Below, piece by piece: positions 32,174-40,214 of a stretch of DNA of 41,039 bases (its first letter is position 1; the number at the start of each line of letters is the position of its first letter). Below the pieces are notes generated by a model. The model was not told where the DNA came from and did no database searches. It saw only the letters and a program-made list of their open reading frames with translations. Both the position numbers and the translations under genes were made by a program. The stretch is from Comamonadaceae bacterium (GTDB lineage: Bacteria; Pseudomonadota; Gammaproteobacteria; Burkholderiales; Burkholderiaceae_C), in assembly GCA_947455935.1 (NCBI GenBank), contig CANGPV010000009.1, positions 1 through 41,039 of the forward strand, written 5' to 3'.

Positions 32174-33958
32174 ATGATGCGCATAGCAACACAAGGTACA
32201 GCCTCTGCTGAGATTCTTTACCAAGTCAAGGTGGAGAATGCCCATGCGCATAGATGGCAAGTCACTGTGCATGTTCCCCTGCCCAGTGCCAAACAGCGTT
32301 TTCAACTGCCGGTGTGGATACCAGGCAGTTATATGGTGAGAGAGTTCTCCAAGCAGTTCAGTGGCATGCAAGCGAACCAGCTTGGCAAAGCTTTAGGCAT
32401 CCGACAATTAGACAAATGCACTTGGGAAATACAAGGCAAAGCTAAGCAGCCCATGGAGTTGACTTATTTTGTCCATGCGCATGACCATTCAGTTCGAACG
32501 GCTTGGCTGGATGCGCAGCGTGGGTTTTTCAATGGCACCAGCATGTTTGTTCAAGTCGTGGGGCAAACGCAGCAGCCCTGCAAAGTGCAGCTACGCCCTC
32601 CCGTGCACACCTCCCAGTGGCAAGTGGCGACCTCACTCAGGCCCGTTCGCGTTGATGCTGCAGGTTTTGGGCTTTACCGCGCAGACCACTATGACGAACT
32701 TGCAGACAGTCCTGTCGAAATGGCTTCATTTGATCGCCGTTTTTTTTCTCTTCAAAAGTCCAAACACCAGATCGTCGTCACAGGTGCCGCGCCTTCGTTT
32801 GATGCTCAGCAACTGCAAGCCGATGTAGAAAAAATCTGCGCCACCATCTCGAATTTTTGGCATCCACATCACCCTCCCCCTTTTGATCGGTATGTGTTTT
32901 TACTCAACACCGTCAACGATGGCTATGGAGGTCTCGAGCACCTCAACAGTACCGCTTTACTTTGCCAAAGAAAAGATTTGCCACGCTTGGCTGACAAAAA
33001 TCGTAATGAGGATTACATCGGACTGTTGGGGCTCTTTAGCCACGAATATTTTCATAGTTGGAATGTCAAACGTTTGCGGCCTGCCAATTACGAACACTAT
33101 GACTACCAAAGCGAGCAGTACACCGAGATGCTTTGGTTTTTTGAAGGGTTTACAGACTATTACGACAACCTGATGCTGTGTCGCGCTGAATTAATATCTC
33201 CTGCGCAATATCTCAAGTTACTCAACAAATCCATACAGCAATACATTCAGACACCTGGAAGACATATACATACGGTCGCTCAATCAAGCTTTGAAGCGTG
33301 GACCAAGTACTACCGACCTGATAGCAACACGCCGAACATCACAGTGAGCTACTACACCAAGGGTTCATTGATCGCGCTATGCATTGACCTATCTTTAAGG
33401 CAAATGGGTTTGAGCCTGGATAAAGTCATGCGTGCTCTTTGGCAAACCAACCAAGGTGGTCCTATTAGCGAAGAGGATTTCCTGCGCGTTCTGCAAGATA
33501 TCAGTGGCAAATCATGGCGAAAACAACTGCACCAGTGGGTTCACACTTTAGAGGAATTGCCTTTAAGTGAGCTTCTTCAACAACAAGGCATTGATGTTCA
33601 ATTTGAACCCTCACCCTTGGCGCAACAACTGGGTTTGCGCGTGAAAGAAGACCACAGCGTTCATATTCAAACTGTTTTTACCGACAGTGCTGCTCAGCTT
33701 GCTGGCTTTGCTGCTGGCGATGAGTGGTTGGGTGTGGAGTTTGGTAAAGGTAAAACGCTTCAATCATGGCGGCTACAGCGTCTTGATCAACTGCCGCTGC
33801 TGTTGGGCAAGCACAAACAATGCACCGCATGGGTATCTCGCGATGGTCAATTGCTTCGGTTGTCATTGCAATTACCGGTAACTGATCCCACGCCTTTATG
33901 GCGTTTAAGCATCAAAGACGCTGGCAAAGTTGGCCGCTGGCTTAGCGCAAGTCAATAA
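32174..33958 (+). CDS. M61-family glycyl aminopeptidase-like metallopeptidase with PDZ domain
   Basis: A 594-residue zinc peptidase. An N-terminal beta domain (LPVWIPGSYMVREFSKQFS) is followed by the peptidase core with HEYFHSWNVKRLRP (His290, Glu291, His294 of HExxH), the third-ligand segment LWFFEGFTDYYDNL, and a PDZ-like domain near 490-575 (VQTVFTDSAAQLAGFAAGDEW). M61 members cleave N-terminal glycine or alanine. It lies 3 bp after dsbC, and its 3' end overlaps the convergent paaK by 17 bp. Confidence 0.92.
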   Translation: MMRIATQGTASAEILYQVKVENAHAHRWQVTVHVPLPSAKQRFQLPVWIPGSYMVREFSKQFSGMQANQLGKALGIRQLDKCTWEIQGKAKQPMELTYFVHAHDHSVRTAWLDAQRGFFNGTSMFVQVVGQTQQPCKVQLRPPVHTSQWQVATSLRPVRVDAAGFGLYRADHYDELADSPVEMASFDRRFFSLQKSKHQIVVTGAAPSFDAQQLQADVEKICATISNFWHPHHPPPFDRYVFLLNTVNDGYGGLEHLNSTALLCQRKDLPRLADKNRNEDYIGLLGLFSHEYFHSWNVKRLRPANYEHYDYQSEQYTEMLWFFEGFTDYYDNLMLCRAELISPAQYLKLLNKSIQQYIQTPGRHIHTVAQSSFEAWTKYYRPDSNTPNITVSYYTKGSLIALCIDLSLRQMGLSLDKVMRALWQTNQGGPISEEDFLRVLQDISGKSWRKQLHQWVHTLEELPLSELLQQQGIDVQFEPSPLAQQLGLRVKEDHSVHIQTVFTDSAAQLAGFAAGDEWLGVEFGKGKTLQSWRLQRLDQLPLLLGKHKQCTAWVSRDGQLLRLSLQLPVTDPTPLWRLSIKDAGKVGRWLSASQ

Positions 33959-35237
33959 CGCGTTTGGCTTTACCCATGCTTCTTTCTACGCCACCCTCGT
34001 TGCATAACTCCACTTTCAAGCTGGTGCCAATATAAGCTTTGGCCTCATGCTCCAACTGCTGGGCTGCTTGCTTGGCCTGGGCATCATCAGCCGACAAGCC
34101 CGAGCGAGTTTCCACCTTGACCGTCAAGGTATCTAAGGGTCCATCTTTGCCCAACACACACTGGTAATGGGCACTCAATGCAACTTGCCTCAGGATCAGC
34201 TCTTCAATTTGCGTGGGAAACACATTCACCCCCCTGACAATCATCATGTCGTCGCTGCGGCCTGTGATTTTTTCAATACGCCGCATGGTACGAGCGGTAC
34301 CAGGCAATAAACGCGTTAAGTCACGGGTACGATAGCGAATGATGGGCAAAGCTTCTTTGGTCAAACTGGTAAAAACCAGCTCTCCCAATTCACCATCTGG
34401 CAGCACAACACCCGTGTCAGGATCAATAATTTCCGGGTAAAAATGATCTTCCCAAATGGTCGGTCCATCTTTGGTTTCGACACATTCACTGGCAACGCCA
34501 GGACCAATGACCTCTGACAAGCCATAAATATCTACAGCGTCAATCGCCATTCTTTTTTCAATGGCTGAGCGCATATCGTTGGTCCAAGGTTCTGCGCCAA
34601 AAATACCGACACGCACACTGCTGTCCCGTGGGTTGAAACCTTGCCGCTCAAACTCATCAGCCAATGCCAACATATAGCTGGGTGTCACCATGATGATGTC
34701 AGGCGAGAAATCTTGTATGAGCTGCACTTGACGCTCTGTTTGTCCTCCGCCGAAGGGAATGACCGTCAAACCTAATTGCTCTGCGCCATAATGCGCACCA
34801 AGACCACCGGTGAACAAGCCATAGCCATAACTGATATGTACTTTATCCCCAGGTCTTGCGCCCGCGGCACGGATACTGCGTGCCACACAATTTGCCCACA
34901 TGACGATGTCATTGGCGGTGTAAGCCACCACCGTGGGCTTGCCGGTCGTACCACTGGATGCATGGATTCTGACCACCTGTTGTTGAGAAACAGCAAACAT
35001 GCCAAAGGGGTAACTGTCTCTCAGATCAGCTTTGGCTGTGAAGGGAAACTTCGCCAAATCAGCCAAGCTACGGCAGTCGTCGGGATGTACGCCCGCATCA
35101 TCAAATTTGGCCTTGTACACGCTTGAGTTCGCATAAGCATGGTGAAGTGTTGCCTTCAATCGTTTGAATTGCAACGCGCGCAACTCATCTAAACTGGCTT
35201 TTTCAATAGGTTCTAAAGGGAAAACCACATCACTCAT
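33942..35237 (-). CDS. paaK: Phenylacetate-CoA ligase
   Basis: A 431-residue adenylate-forming enzyme that activates phenylacetate to phenylacetyl-CoA. The phosphate loop HASSGTTGKPTVVAYT, YGLSEVIGPGVASEC and the C-terminal RSDDMMIVRGVNVFPTQIE are typical. Its ATG overlaps the paaI stop by 4 bp, and paaG lies upstream, so the three form one unit. Confidence 0.96.
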   Translation of the reverse strand: MSDVVFPLEPIEKASLDELRALQFKRLKATLHHAYANSSVYKAKFDDAGVHPDDCRSLADLAKFPFTAKADLRDSYPFGMFAVSQQQVVRIHASSGTTGKPTVVAYTANDIVMWANCVARSIRAAGARPGDKVHISYGYGLFTGGLGAHYGAEQLGLTVIPFGGGQTERQVQLIQDFSPDIIMVTPSYMLALADEFERQGFNPRDSSVRVGIFGAEPWTNDMRSAIEKRMAIDAVDIYGLSEVIGPGVASECVETKDGPTIWEDHFYPEIIDPDTGVVLPDGELGELVFTSLTKEALPIIRYRTRDLTRLLPGTARTMRRIEKITGRSDDMMIVRGVNVFPTQIEELILRQVALSAHYQCVLGKDGPLDTLTVKVETRSGLSADDAQAKQAAQQLEHEAKAYIGTSLKVELCNEGGVERSMGKAKRVIDLR

Positions 35238-35674
35238 ATTGACACCACAGTCCCTTGGATTTGTGCGCTTTTACCTCTGAACAGGGCAATGATGTCATCA
35301 TGCTGGTTGCGCACAACCATGTCATACACGCCGTGTCGACCACTCAACACTTGTTCTTGGCCGTCGCATAGCAATACATCATCTAGATGGGCTGGTTTTA
35401 GAAACTCTATAGATGCAGACGCCGCTACAGCCACTTTGTTATGGCTATTGCAGGCGAATGCAAAAGTAGAGTCTGCCAAGGTAAATATAAAACCACCATG
35501 GCAAATCTGGTGGCCGTTCAAATGTGCAGCAGTAACGCGCATTTGCATACGCGCTTGGCCAGGTTTGCAAAAAATCAACTCTATACCCAAGGTTTGCCGC
35601 GAGGCCACATCGGCAGCCAGCATATGTTCACCTACTTGTTGCGCAAGCTGTTCTTCTGGCGTGACAGATAACAT
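35234..35674 (-). CDS. paaI: Hydroxyphenylacetyl-CoA thioesterase PaaI (hotdog fold)
   Basis: A 146-residue hotdog thioesterase with the PaaI motif NGHQICHGGFIFTLADSTFAF, containing the catalytic Asp. It hydrolyses stalled phenylacetyl-CoA derivatives, releasing CoA. It lies 2 bp after paaG and overlaps paaK. Confidence 0.93.
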   Translation of the reverse strand: MLSVTPEEQLAQQVGEHMLAADVASRQTLGIELIFCKPGQARMQMRVTAAHLNGHQICHGGFIFTLADSTFAFACNSHNKVAVAASASIEFLKPAHLDDVLLCDGQEQVLSGRHGVYDMVVRNQHDDIIALFRGKSAQIQGTVVSI

Positions 35675-35676
35675 CG

Positions 35677-36471
35677 TTATTGCCCTGTAAATTGGGGAGG
35701 ACGTTTTTGTAAAAATGCGCTCACACCTTCAATATAGTCATGGGTTTTACCTAGCGCAGATTGCGTGTCTCGTTCCACATCCAATTGTTGGTTCAAGCTT
35801 CTTTGACCTGCACCGCACAACAAAGCACGTGTTGCGACCAACGCTTGGGTGGGCATAGAAGCCAAACGTTGAGCCATTTGCATGGCAGCTTTGACAACAT
35901 CATCTGCAACGTCCCAAATCAAGCCCCAATCCTTGGCCTGTTGAGCCATCAACTTATCCCCGGTCATGGCCAAGGCCATGGCACGTGCCAAGCCTAGACG
36001 TTCTACCAAAAACCAACTGCTTCCTGCATCCGGTATCAATCCAATTTTACTGAACGCTTGAATAAATGATGCATTGGGTGAAGCAATGGCAATGTCACAC
36101 GCCATCACCAATGATGCGCCTGCACCTGCAGCAACGCCATTGACCGCTGCGATGGTAGGCATACGAAGTTGCTGCAAGCGTCGAGTGGTCGGATTAAAGG
36201 CTTGGTCAATGACAGGGCCTGGGTCTGCGCGTTCGATCAAGTGAGGACCCTCTGCAAAATCAAACTCAGACAAATCGGCGCCGGCACAAAAACCACGTCC
36301 AGCGCCCGTGATCACCATGGCACGAATATGTAAATTGGCTTCAGCTGCATCCAATGCTTCCCATAAATGATGGTGCATTTGCCGCGTGAAACTGTTCAGA
36401 GCTTGGGGGCGGTTAAGTGTGACCCAGGCTACATCATCACGCTCTTCATATAGTACGGTCTGGTCTGTCAT
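35677..36471 (-). CDS. paaG: Crotonase-family 1,2-epoxyphenylacetyl-CoA isomerase
   Basis: A 264-residue crotonase: VTLNRPQALNSFTRQMH, the oxyanion segment ITGAGRGFCAGADLSEF, then GVAAGAGASLVMACDIAIAS with an Ala-Gly rather than hydratase Glu, and a Asp-containing LIPDAGSSWFLVERLG, as in PaaG isomerases that open the epoxide to an oxepin. A strong AGGAGA precedes the ATG. It heads the paaG-paaI-paaK unit, divergent from the hydratase gene. Confidence 0.93.
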   Translation of the reverse strand: MTDQTVLYEERDDVAWVTLNRPQALNSFTRQMHHHLWEALDAAEANLHIRAMVITGAGRGFCAGADLSEFDFAEGPHLIERADPGPVIDQAFNPTTRRLQQLRMPTIAAVNGVAAGAGASLVMACDIAIASPNASFIQAFSKIGLIPDAGSSWFLVERLGLARAMALAMTGDKLMAQQAKDWGLIWDVADDVVKAAMQMAQRLASMPTQALVATRALLCGAGQRSLNQQLDVERDTQSALGKTHDYIEGVSAFLQKRPPQFTGQ

Positions 36472-36559
36472 AACATCTCCTATAGGGGTAATTTATCATC
36501 TCCTTTGAGAGTTAAAGCTTGGGTATAGTACCTAGCACCTAACAGATCAGGAGACATCC
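36472..36559. promoter_or_regulatory. Divergent region between paaG and paaF
   Basis: An 88-bp gap that must carry promoters for both directions. It contains a small palindrome GGTA-TAG-TACC (36522-36532) with an embedded TATAGT and an upstream TTGAGA; the spacing between these is too short for a standard promoter. Both genes have AGGAGA-type ribosome binding sites. Confidence 0.35.
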
Positions 36560-37339
36560 ATGAGTGAGCAATTGATTCAAGTACGAATCGAAGCTGAAAA
36601 AGTGGGCGTGATAACGCTTAATCGTCCTAAGCAATTGAATGCGCTGAACAGCGAGTTGATGATTGAATTGGGTGCCGCACTCAAAGCGTTTGATGCTGAT
36701 CCCCAAATCGGTTGCATTATCTTGACTGGCAATGAAAAAGCCTTCGCTGCAGGTGCTGACATAGGTGCCATGGCCACCTATTCTTACGCCGATGTTTACA
36801 AAGCGGACTACATTACCCGAGATTGGGAAACCCTTCGCAGTATTCGAAAGCCTGTGATTGCTGCTGTGGCTGGTTTTGCTTTGGGTGGTGGTTGTGAAGT
36901 TGCCATGATGTGCGACATCATCATTGCAGCAGACAACGCCCGTTTTGGACAACCAGAAATTAAATTGGGCATCATCCCCGGCGCTGGGGGTACACAACGA
37001 CTGCCACGGGCCATCGGTAAAGCCAAGGCTATGGATTTGGTTTTAACAGGCCGAATGATGAATGCCGAGGAAGCTGAACGTGCTGGACTGGTCAGCCGCG
37101 TTGTGGCACTTGACGCATTGATGAACGAAGCACTGGCAGCCGCGCTGATCATTTGTGACTACTCTCAAATAGCTGTGATGACTGCTAAGGAATCCATTAA
37201 CAGGGCTTTTGAAAGCGGTCTTTCTGATGGCGTGATGTTCGAGCGTCGCATGTTTCACGCGCTGTTTGCCACAGAAGATCAAAAAGAAGGCATGGATGCT
37301 TTCGTCAACAAACGAAAAGCTGTATTTCAAAACCACTAA
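36560..37339 (+). CDS. paaF: Enoyl-CoA hydratase (PaaF-type)
   Basis: A 259-residue crotonase with both hydratase glutamates in place ([11 protein letters not shown] and [20 protein letters not shown]) and the oxyanion loop [15 protein letters not shown]. In phenylacetate catabolism PaaF hydrates 2,3-dehydroadipyl-CoA; a general short-chain enoyl-CoA hydratase is equally compatible with sequence. Divergent position beside paaG supports the pathway assignment. Confidence 0.85.
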   Translation: MSEQLIQVRIEAEKVGVITLNRPKQLNALNSELMIELGAALKAFDADPQIGCIILTGNEKAFAAGADIGAMATYSYADVYKADYITRDWETLRSIRKPVIAAVAGFALGGGCEVAMMCDIIIAADNARFGQPEIKLGIIPGAGGTQRLPRAIGKAKAMDLVLTGRMMNAEEAERAGLVSRVVALDALMNEALAAALIICDYSQIAVMTAKESINRAFESGLSDGVMFERRMFHALFATEDQKEGMDAFVNKRKAVFQNH

Positions 37340-37354
37340 ACCCTAAGGCAGACC

Positions 37355-38374
37355 ATGACAACGAATTCCAACGCCATTCAAAATGTAAACAAAAGCTGGG
37401 CGATGTCAGTCGTCAAAGTCTTGCTTGGCATCATTGTTCTCTGTGTTGCTGCATTTTTTGCAGGCCCAGTGAATGATTTTGGTAGCTCTACCCCCACTAC
37501 GAGGATGGAGTCACCCACTGACTTGAGTGCATTGGATGCTTGGCTAGAACAATCGGAGGCCAGCGTGGGGGGGGTGAAACCTGGCACCGCCAAAGGCATT
37601 GTGTGGGCCAATGCGCAGAAACAAAAAACACCTTGGTCTGTGGTGTATGTACATGGATTTTCTGCCAGCAGAATGGAAACCGCACCTGTAGCAGATTTGG
37701 TGGCCAAACAATTAGGGGCTAATCTTTTTTATACCCGTTTAAGTGGCCATGGCTTGCCAGGTGAAGCTTTGGGCAAAGTGTCTGTGCAAGATTGGATGGC
37801 CGATACCTTGGAAGCTGTTCGTATTGGAAAAAGCTTAGGCGATAAAGTTTTGGTGATCAGTTGTTCTACCGGTTCTACGCTTTCTACTTGGCTGGCCAGC
37901 ACTGAACAGGGTAAGGACGTACAAGCCTATGTGTTTATCTCCCCCAACTTTGGACTCAAAGACAAACGTTCTGAATTGATCAATGGCCATTGGGGTAAAC
38001 AAATCGCCACAGCCATCACTGGACCAGAGCTTAAATTTCCAGATGTAAATGAACGCGAAGCCGCCGCTTGGACCAAAAGTTATCCTACAGCCGCATTGTT
38101 CCCCATGATGGCATTAGTGAAGAAAGTTCGCGAAAGCGATGTGTCAACTTTCAAGACTCCGTTGCTGGTTTTATACAGCGCAGATGATCAAACAGTGGAC
38201 CCTTTGGAAACCAAACAAATTTTTGATCGCATGGGCTCTGCGAATAAAAAACTTGAACTGGTGGCGTACAGCAAAAGCAGCGGTCAGCATGTGCTTGCAG
38301 GGGATATACGTGACCCGCAGGCTACAGAACCTATGGTTAGAACCATTGTTACTTGGATGCAAGCATTGCTTTGA
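37355..38374 (+). CDS. Membrane-anchored alpha/beta hydrolase
   Basis: A 339-residue protein with one N-terminal membrane segment (LLGIIVLCVAAFFAGPV) and an alpha/beta hydrolase domain: oxyanion HGFSAS near 100, nucleophile elbow SCSTG with Ser171 (first glycine replaced by Ser), acid in SADDQTVDP, and His in SGQHVLAGD. Likely an esterase or lipase-like enzyme facing the periplasm; substrate unknown. It follows paaF by 15 bp and overlaps the convergent gene by 26 bp. Confidence 0.8.
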   Translation: MTTNSNAIQNVNKSWAMSVVKVLLGIIVLCVAAFFAGPVNDFGSSTPTTRMESPTDLSALDAWLEQSEASVGGVKPGTAKGIVWANAQKQKTPWSVVYVHGFSASRMETAPVADLVAKQLGANLFYTRLSGHGLPGEALGKVSVQDWMADTLEAVRIGKSLGDKVLVISCSTGSTLSTWLASTEQGKDVQAYVFISPNFGLKDKRSELINGHWGKQIATAITGPELKFPDVNEREAAAWTKSYPTAALFPMMALVKKVRESDVSTFKTPLLVLYSADDQTVDPLETKQIFDRMGSANKKLELVAYSKSSGQHVLAGDIRDPQATEPMVRTIVTWMQALL

Positions 38375-38720
38375 GTTCACCAGACGCTAGCAACGCCTTC
38401 ACATCCTGTGCGCCACCAAGCAATTTTCCATCCAAAAATACCATGGGGAACGTGGGCCATCCGGTCCACATTTTGAGTGCAAGGCGACGTCGCCACTGGC
38501 TGAAATAGCTGCCATATTCCAAATAGACATAGGCAACGCCAGCTTTTTCTAAGCACTGCTTAACAGTTTTAACAACGGGATTTTGCGTCATACCTATCAC
38601 TACCACTCGATGGACTTGGATGGCTGACTGCACTTCTGCAATGATCTCGTGTTGAAAGTTGTTGATTTGATCCTCAATTGCCGAATGAATATGAGAATGA
38701 GCCAAGACAGGACGTGTCAT
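38349..38720 (-). CDS. Glutaredoxin-fold protein lacking active-site cysteines
   Basis: A 123-residue protein whose C-terminal part matches the glutaredoxin glutathione-binding region (TGWPTFPMVFLDGKLLGGAQDV). The position of the CxxC/CGFS active site reads GMTQNPVV, with no cysteine; one cysteine remains further on at position 56. A redox-dead glutaredoxin-like or iron-sulfur-related scaffold is possible. Function unknown. Confidence 0.75.
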   Translation of the reverse strand: MTRPVLAHSHIHSAIEDQINNFQHEIIAEVQSAIQVHRVVVIGMTQNPVVKTVKQCLEKAGVAYVYLEYGSYFSQWRRRLALKMWTGWPTFPMVFLDGKLLGGAQDVKALLASGELKAMLASK

Positions 38721-38793
38721 GCATGCACCTTTAGGAATGAAATATCGTTTAAAGAAACTGGTACAGTTTCACTGTCTTTCATTATGCATTCCT

Positions 38794-39138
38794 ATGAGAT
38801 ACGGACTATTTTTTATTTTGATTATTCAATCTTGGTGTAGTTCAGCCCAAATAGTGTCTCCCCCTTTGAGTTGTGGAAAACACTTTTTAGGCTTTGAATT
38901 TGACGTCCACTTTCAAAGCGAAAGAGTTGAATTGAACTTCAAGGATGAGAAACATATTTTGCCTTTCAACAGATCTTGGGTGACGACCCAAGGGGAGCAC
39001 TGGAGCGATTACACCGATGGTCACCTTATCGTTGCTAGCAGCTATCCTGACGAGCCTTATGTGGCCATCAGTCTAAAAAATCAGAAAAATTCAATGGCTT
39101 CTTGCGATGTGGTTCAAAAACCTGCACCGAACAAGTAG
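38794..39138 (+). CDS. Small exported protein, possibly MliC-like
   Basis: A 114-residue secreted protein. The track start at 38719 gives an implausible leader; ATG 38794 gives a clean signal peptide (LFFILIIQSWCSSA). The mature part has one Cys near each end (PLSCGKHF, MASCDV) and alternating strands with a Trp-Gly-x-His centre, a layout reminiscent of C-type lysozyme inhibitors (MliC/PliC). The similarity is weak and based on pattern only. A hairpin terminator follows. Confidence 0.6.
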   Translation: MRYGLFFILIIQSWCSSAQIVSPPLSCGKHFLGFEFDVHFQSERVELNFKDEKHILPFNRSWVTTQGEHWSDYTDGHLIVASSYPDEPYVAISLKNQKNSMASCDVVQKPAPNK

Positions 39139-39145
39139 CCAACAT

Positions 39146-39167
39146 ATGCCGATGGCATTTTGTTTTG
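39146..39167 (+). terminator. Probable rho-independent terminator
   Basis: ATGCC-GAT-GGCAT followed by TTTGTTTTG directly after the stop of the small exported protein. The 5-bp stem is short but the T-rich tail is well placed. Confidence 0.5.
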
Positions 39168-39428
39168 TCATTCCTCTTCAGATTTTTTTGAATCCGGTTT
39201 TTTAATTTGATAGGCGTTGTTTCGTTGAATTTTCACGACCATGAAATAGCAGTCACGTTTTTTCTCACCGTTTTTAATCATGTCACAAAAAGTTGCACTC
39301 CCCGCAAATGATGCCTTGCAGTAGTTCATTTCATCTGGGTTCTTTTTCAATGTGCAAGAACTCAAATCTTCAGCAAAGGACAATGAGTGTGCAACCACCA
39401 TCAGTACTAGACAACAACCGACTTTCAT
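39168..39428 (-). CDS. Small secreted protein with twin CX11C repeats
   Basis: An 86-residue protein with a signal peptide (VGCCLVLMVVAHSLSFA) and four cysteines in the mature part, arranged as two Cys-x11-Cys units (CTLKKNPDEMNYC and CDMIKNGEKKRDC) separated by ten residues, then a lysine-rich tail. The pattern suggests a helical hairpin with two disulfides. AAGGA lies 7 bp before the ATG. No named family recognised. Confidence 0.68.
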   Translation of the reverse strand: MKVGCCLVLMVVAHSLSFAEDLSSCTLKKNPDEMNYCKASFAGSATFCDMIKNGEKKRDCYFMVVKIQRNNAYQIKKPDSKKSEEE

Positions 39429-39647
39429 GACACGTCCTTGTGTGAGTTTGGTGCATATTACCTAACAATTAGAGTTCGTTATTGACGCAGGTGCATAGGA
39501 CTTGTTTGGGTTACCAGAGCGAGATTTCCGAACAAATCTTGGCAGTTACACAACTTCATTTTTATGAATATTTAAGTATTAATAAATTAATTTTTCCAGC
39601 TATATACAATTATTAAGTATGATTATTTATATTTTATTTGATAACAT
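39429..39647. other. AT-rich intergenic region
   Basis: Markedly AT-rich from about 39540 (runs such as AATATTTAAGTATTAATAAA), unlike the rest of the window. It probably carries the promoters of the flanking divergent genes; several TATA-like boxes exist, too many to single one out. No gene seen. Confidence 0.5.
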
Positions 39648-39857
39648 ATGTATTTAAGTACTCTTTTTTTCATATGCATCGAATTTTATTTAAATGTTTG
39701 TGGGCATGCAATCTCAGACGGTCATGACCACTTGGATACGTCAGACGCAGAAAGTTGTTTACGGCGTGTAAGTGTTAATCTTGACATGAATTCTTCCCGT
39801 TCCACATCAATGTTTCGCAATTGTCTTATTGAGAAAGGATATCAACTTATTCAATAA
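39648..39857 (+). CDS. Small secreted protein of unknown family (tandem copy 1)
   Basis: A 69-residue protein with a signal-like hydrophobic start (MYLSTLFFICIEFYLNVCGHA) and a C-terminal half DAESCLRRV then SSRSTSMFRNCLIEKGYQLI. The same pattern (DCINRL, then SSRSASQFRQCLIDKGYTLI) recurs 300 bp downstream, so these are tandem paralogues. Function unknown. Weak ribosome binding site in an AT-rich context. Confidence 0.6.
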   Translation: MYLSTLFFICIEFYLNVCGHAISDGHDHLDTSDAESCLRRVSVNLDMNSSRSTSMFRNCLIEKGYQLIQ

Positions 39858-39905
39858 ATATCCATCCCATTTTTTAGCCCTGTCCAGAGAGGGATATTAT
39901 TTATT
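39853..39905. repeat. Inverted repeat between the two tandem small genes
   Basis: AATAAATA plus ATCCC at 39853-39868 face GGGAT plus TTTATT at 39891-39905, forming an interrupted hairpin just after the stop of copy 1. It could be a terminator or an mRNA structure before copy 2. Confidence 0.4.
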
Positions 39906-39933
39906 GAAAAGAAATATATGGTAAATTATATAA

Positions 39934-40208
39934 ATGAAATTGATAAATAATATCTTCGTTGTTGTGTGTGTCATGCGATGTTTAATTGCATGTCAAAACG
40001 TTGAGGTTAACGCAGCACTTTACCCACAAACGGAGTCTTTGTTTAACTATCAGCCAAAAGTCATTAAGAATGGTCAATCTGTACTTGCCCTACCGACAAA
40101 GAAGATTGCATCAACCGCCTTGCTAAAGATGCAGATCTGAAATCTTCCAGATCTGCATCACAATTTCGACAATGTCTTATCGACAAGGGCTATACCCTCA
40201 TAGACTAA
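39934..40208 (+). pseudogene. Frameshifted lipoprotein-like paralogue (tandem copy 2)
   Basis: The track ORF (39934-40140) has a lipoprotein-like leader with lipobox LIAC, but ends abruptly as KIASTALLKMQI. The -1 frame over the same 3' region is open and reads PTDKEDCINRL then SSRSASQFRQCLIDKGYTLI to a TAA at 40206-40208, matching the C-terminus of copy 1. The two parts are joined by a frame change somewhere after a TAA near 40060 and before about 40110, consistent with loss of one base (or a sequencing error). No classical slippery heptamer is seen. Confidence 0.65.
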
Positions 40209-40213
40209 TGAGG
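40196..40213. terminator. Hairpin between convergent small-gene copy 2 and barrel gene
   Basis: CCTCAT-AGACTA-ATGAGG is a perfect 6-bp stem spanning the copy 2 stop, followed by TCTAAAATTT. It lies exactly between converging genes and may terminate both. Confidence 0.42.
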
Positions 40214-40214
40214 T

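Noticed and set aside
40040-40115. Programmed frameshift in small-gene copy 2
   Set aside because: No classical slippery heptamer or obvious stimulatory structure; a simple indel is more likely.
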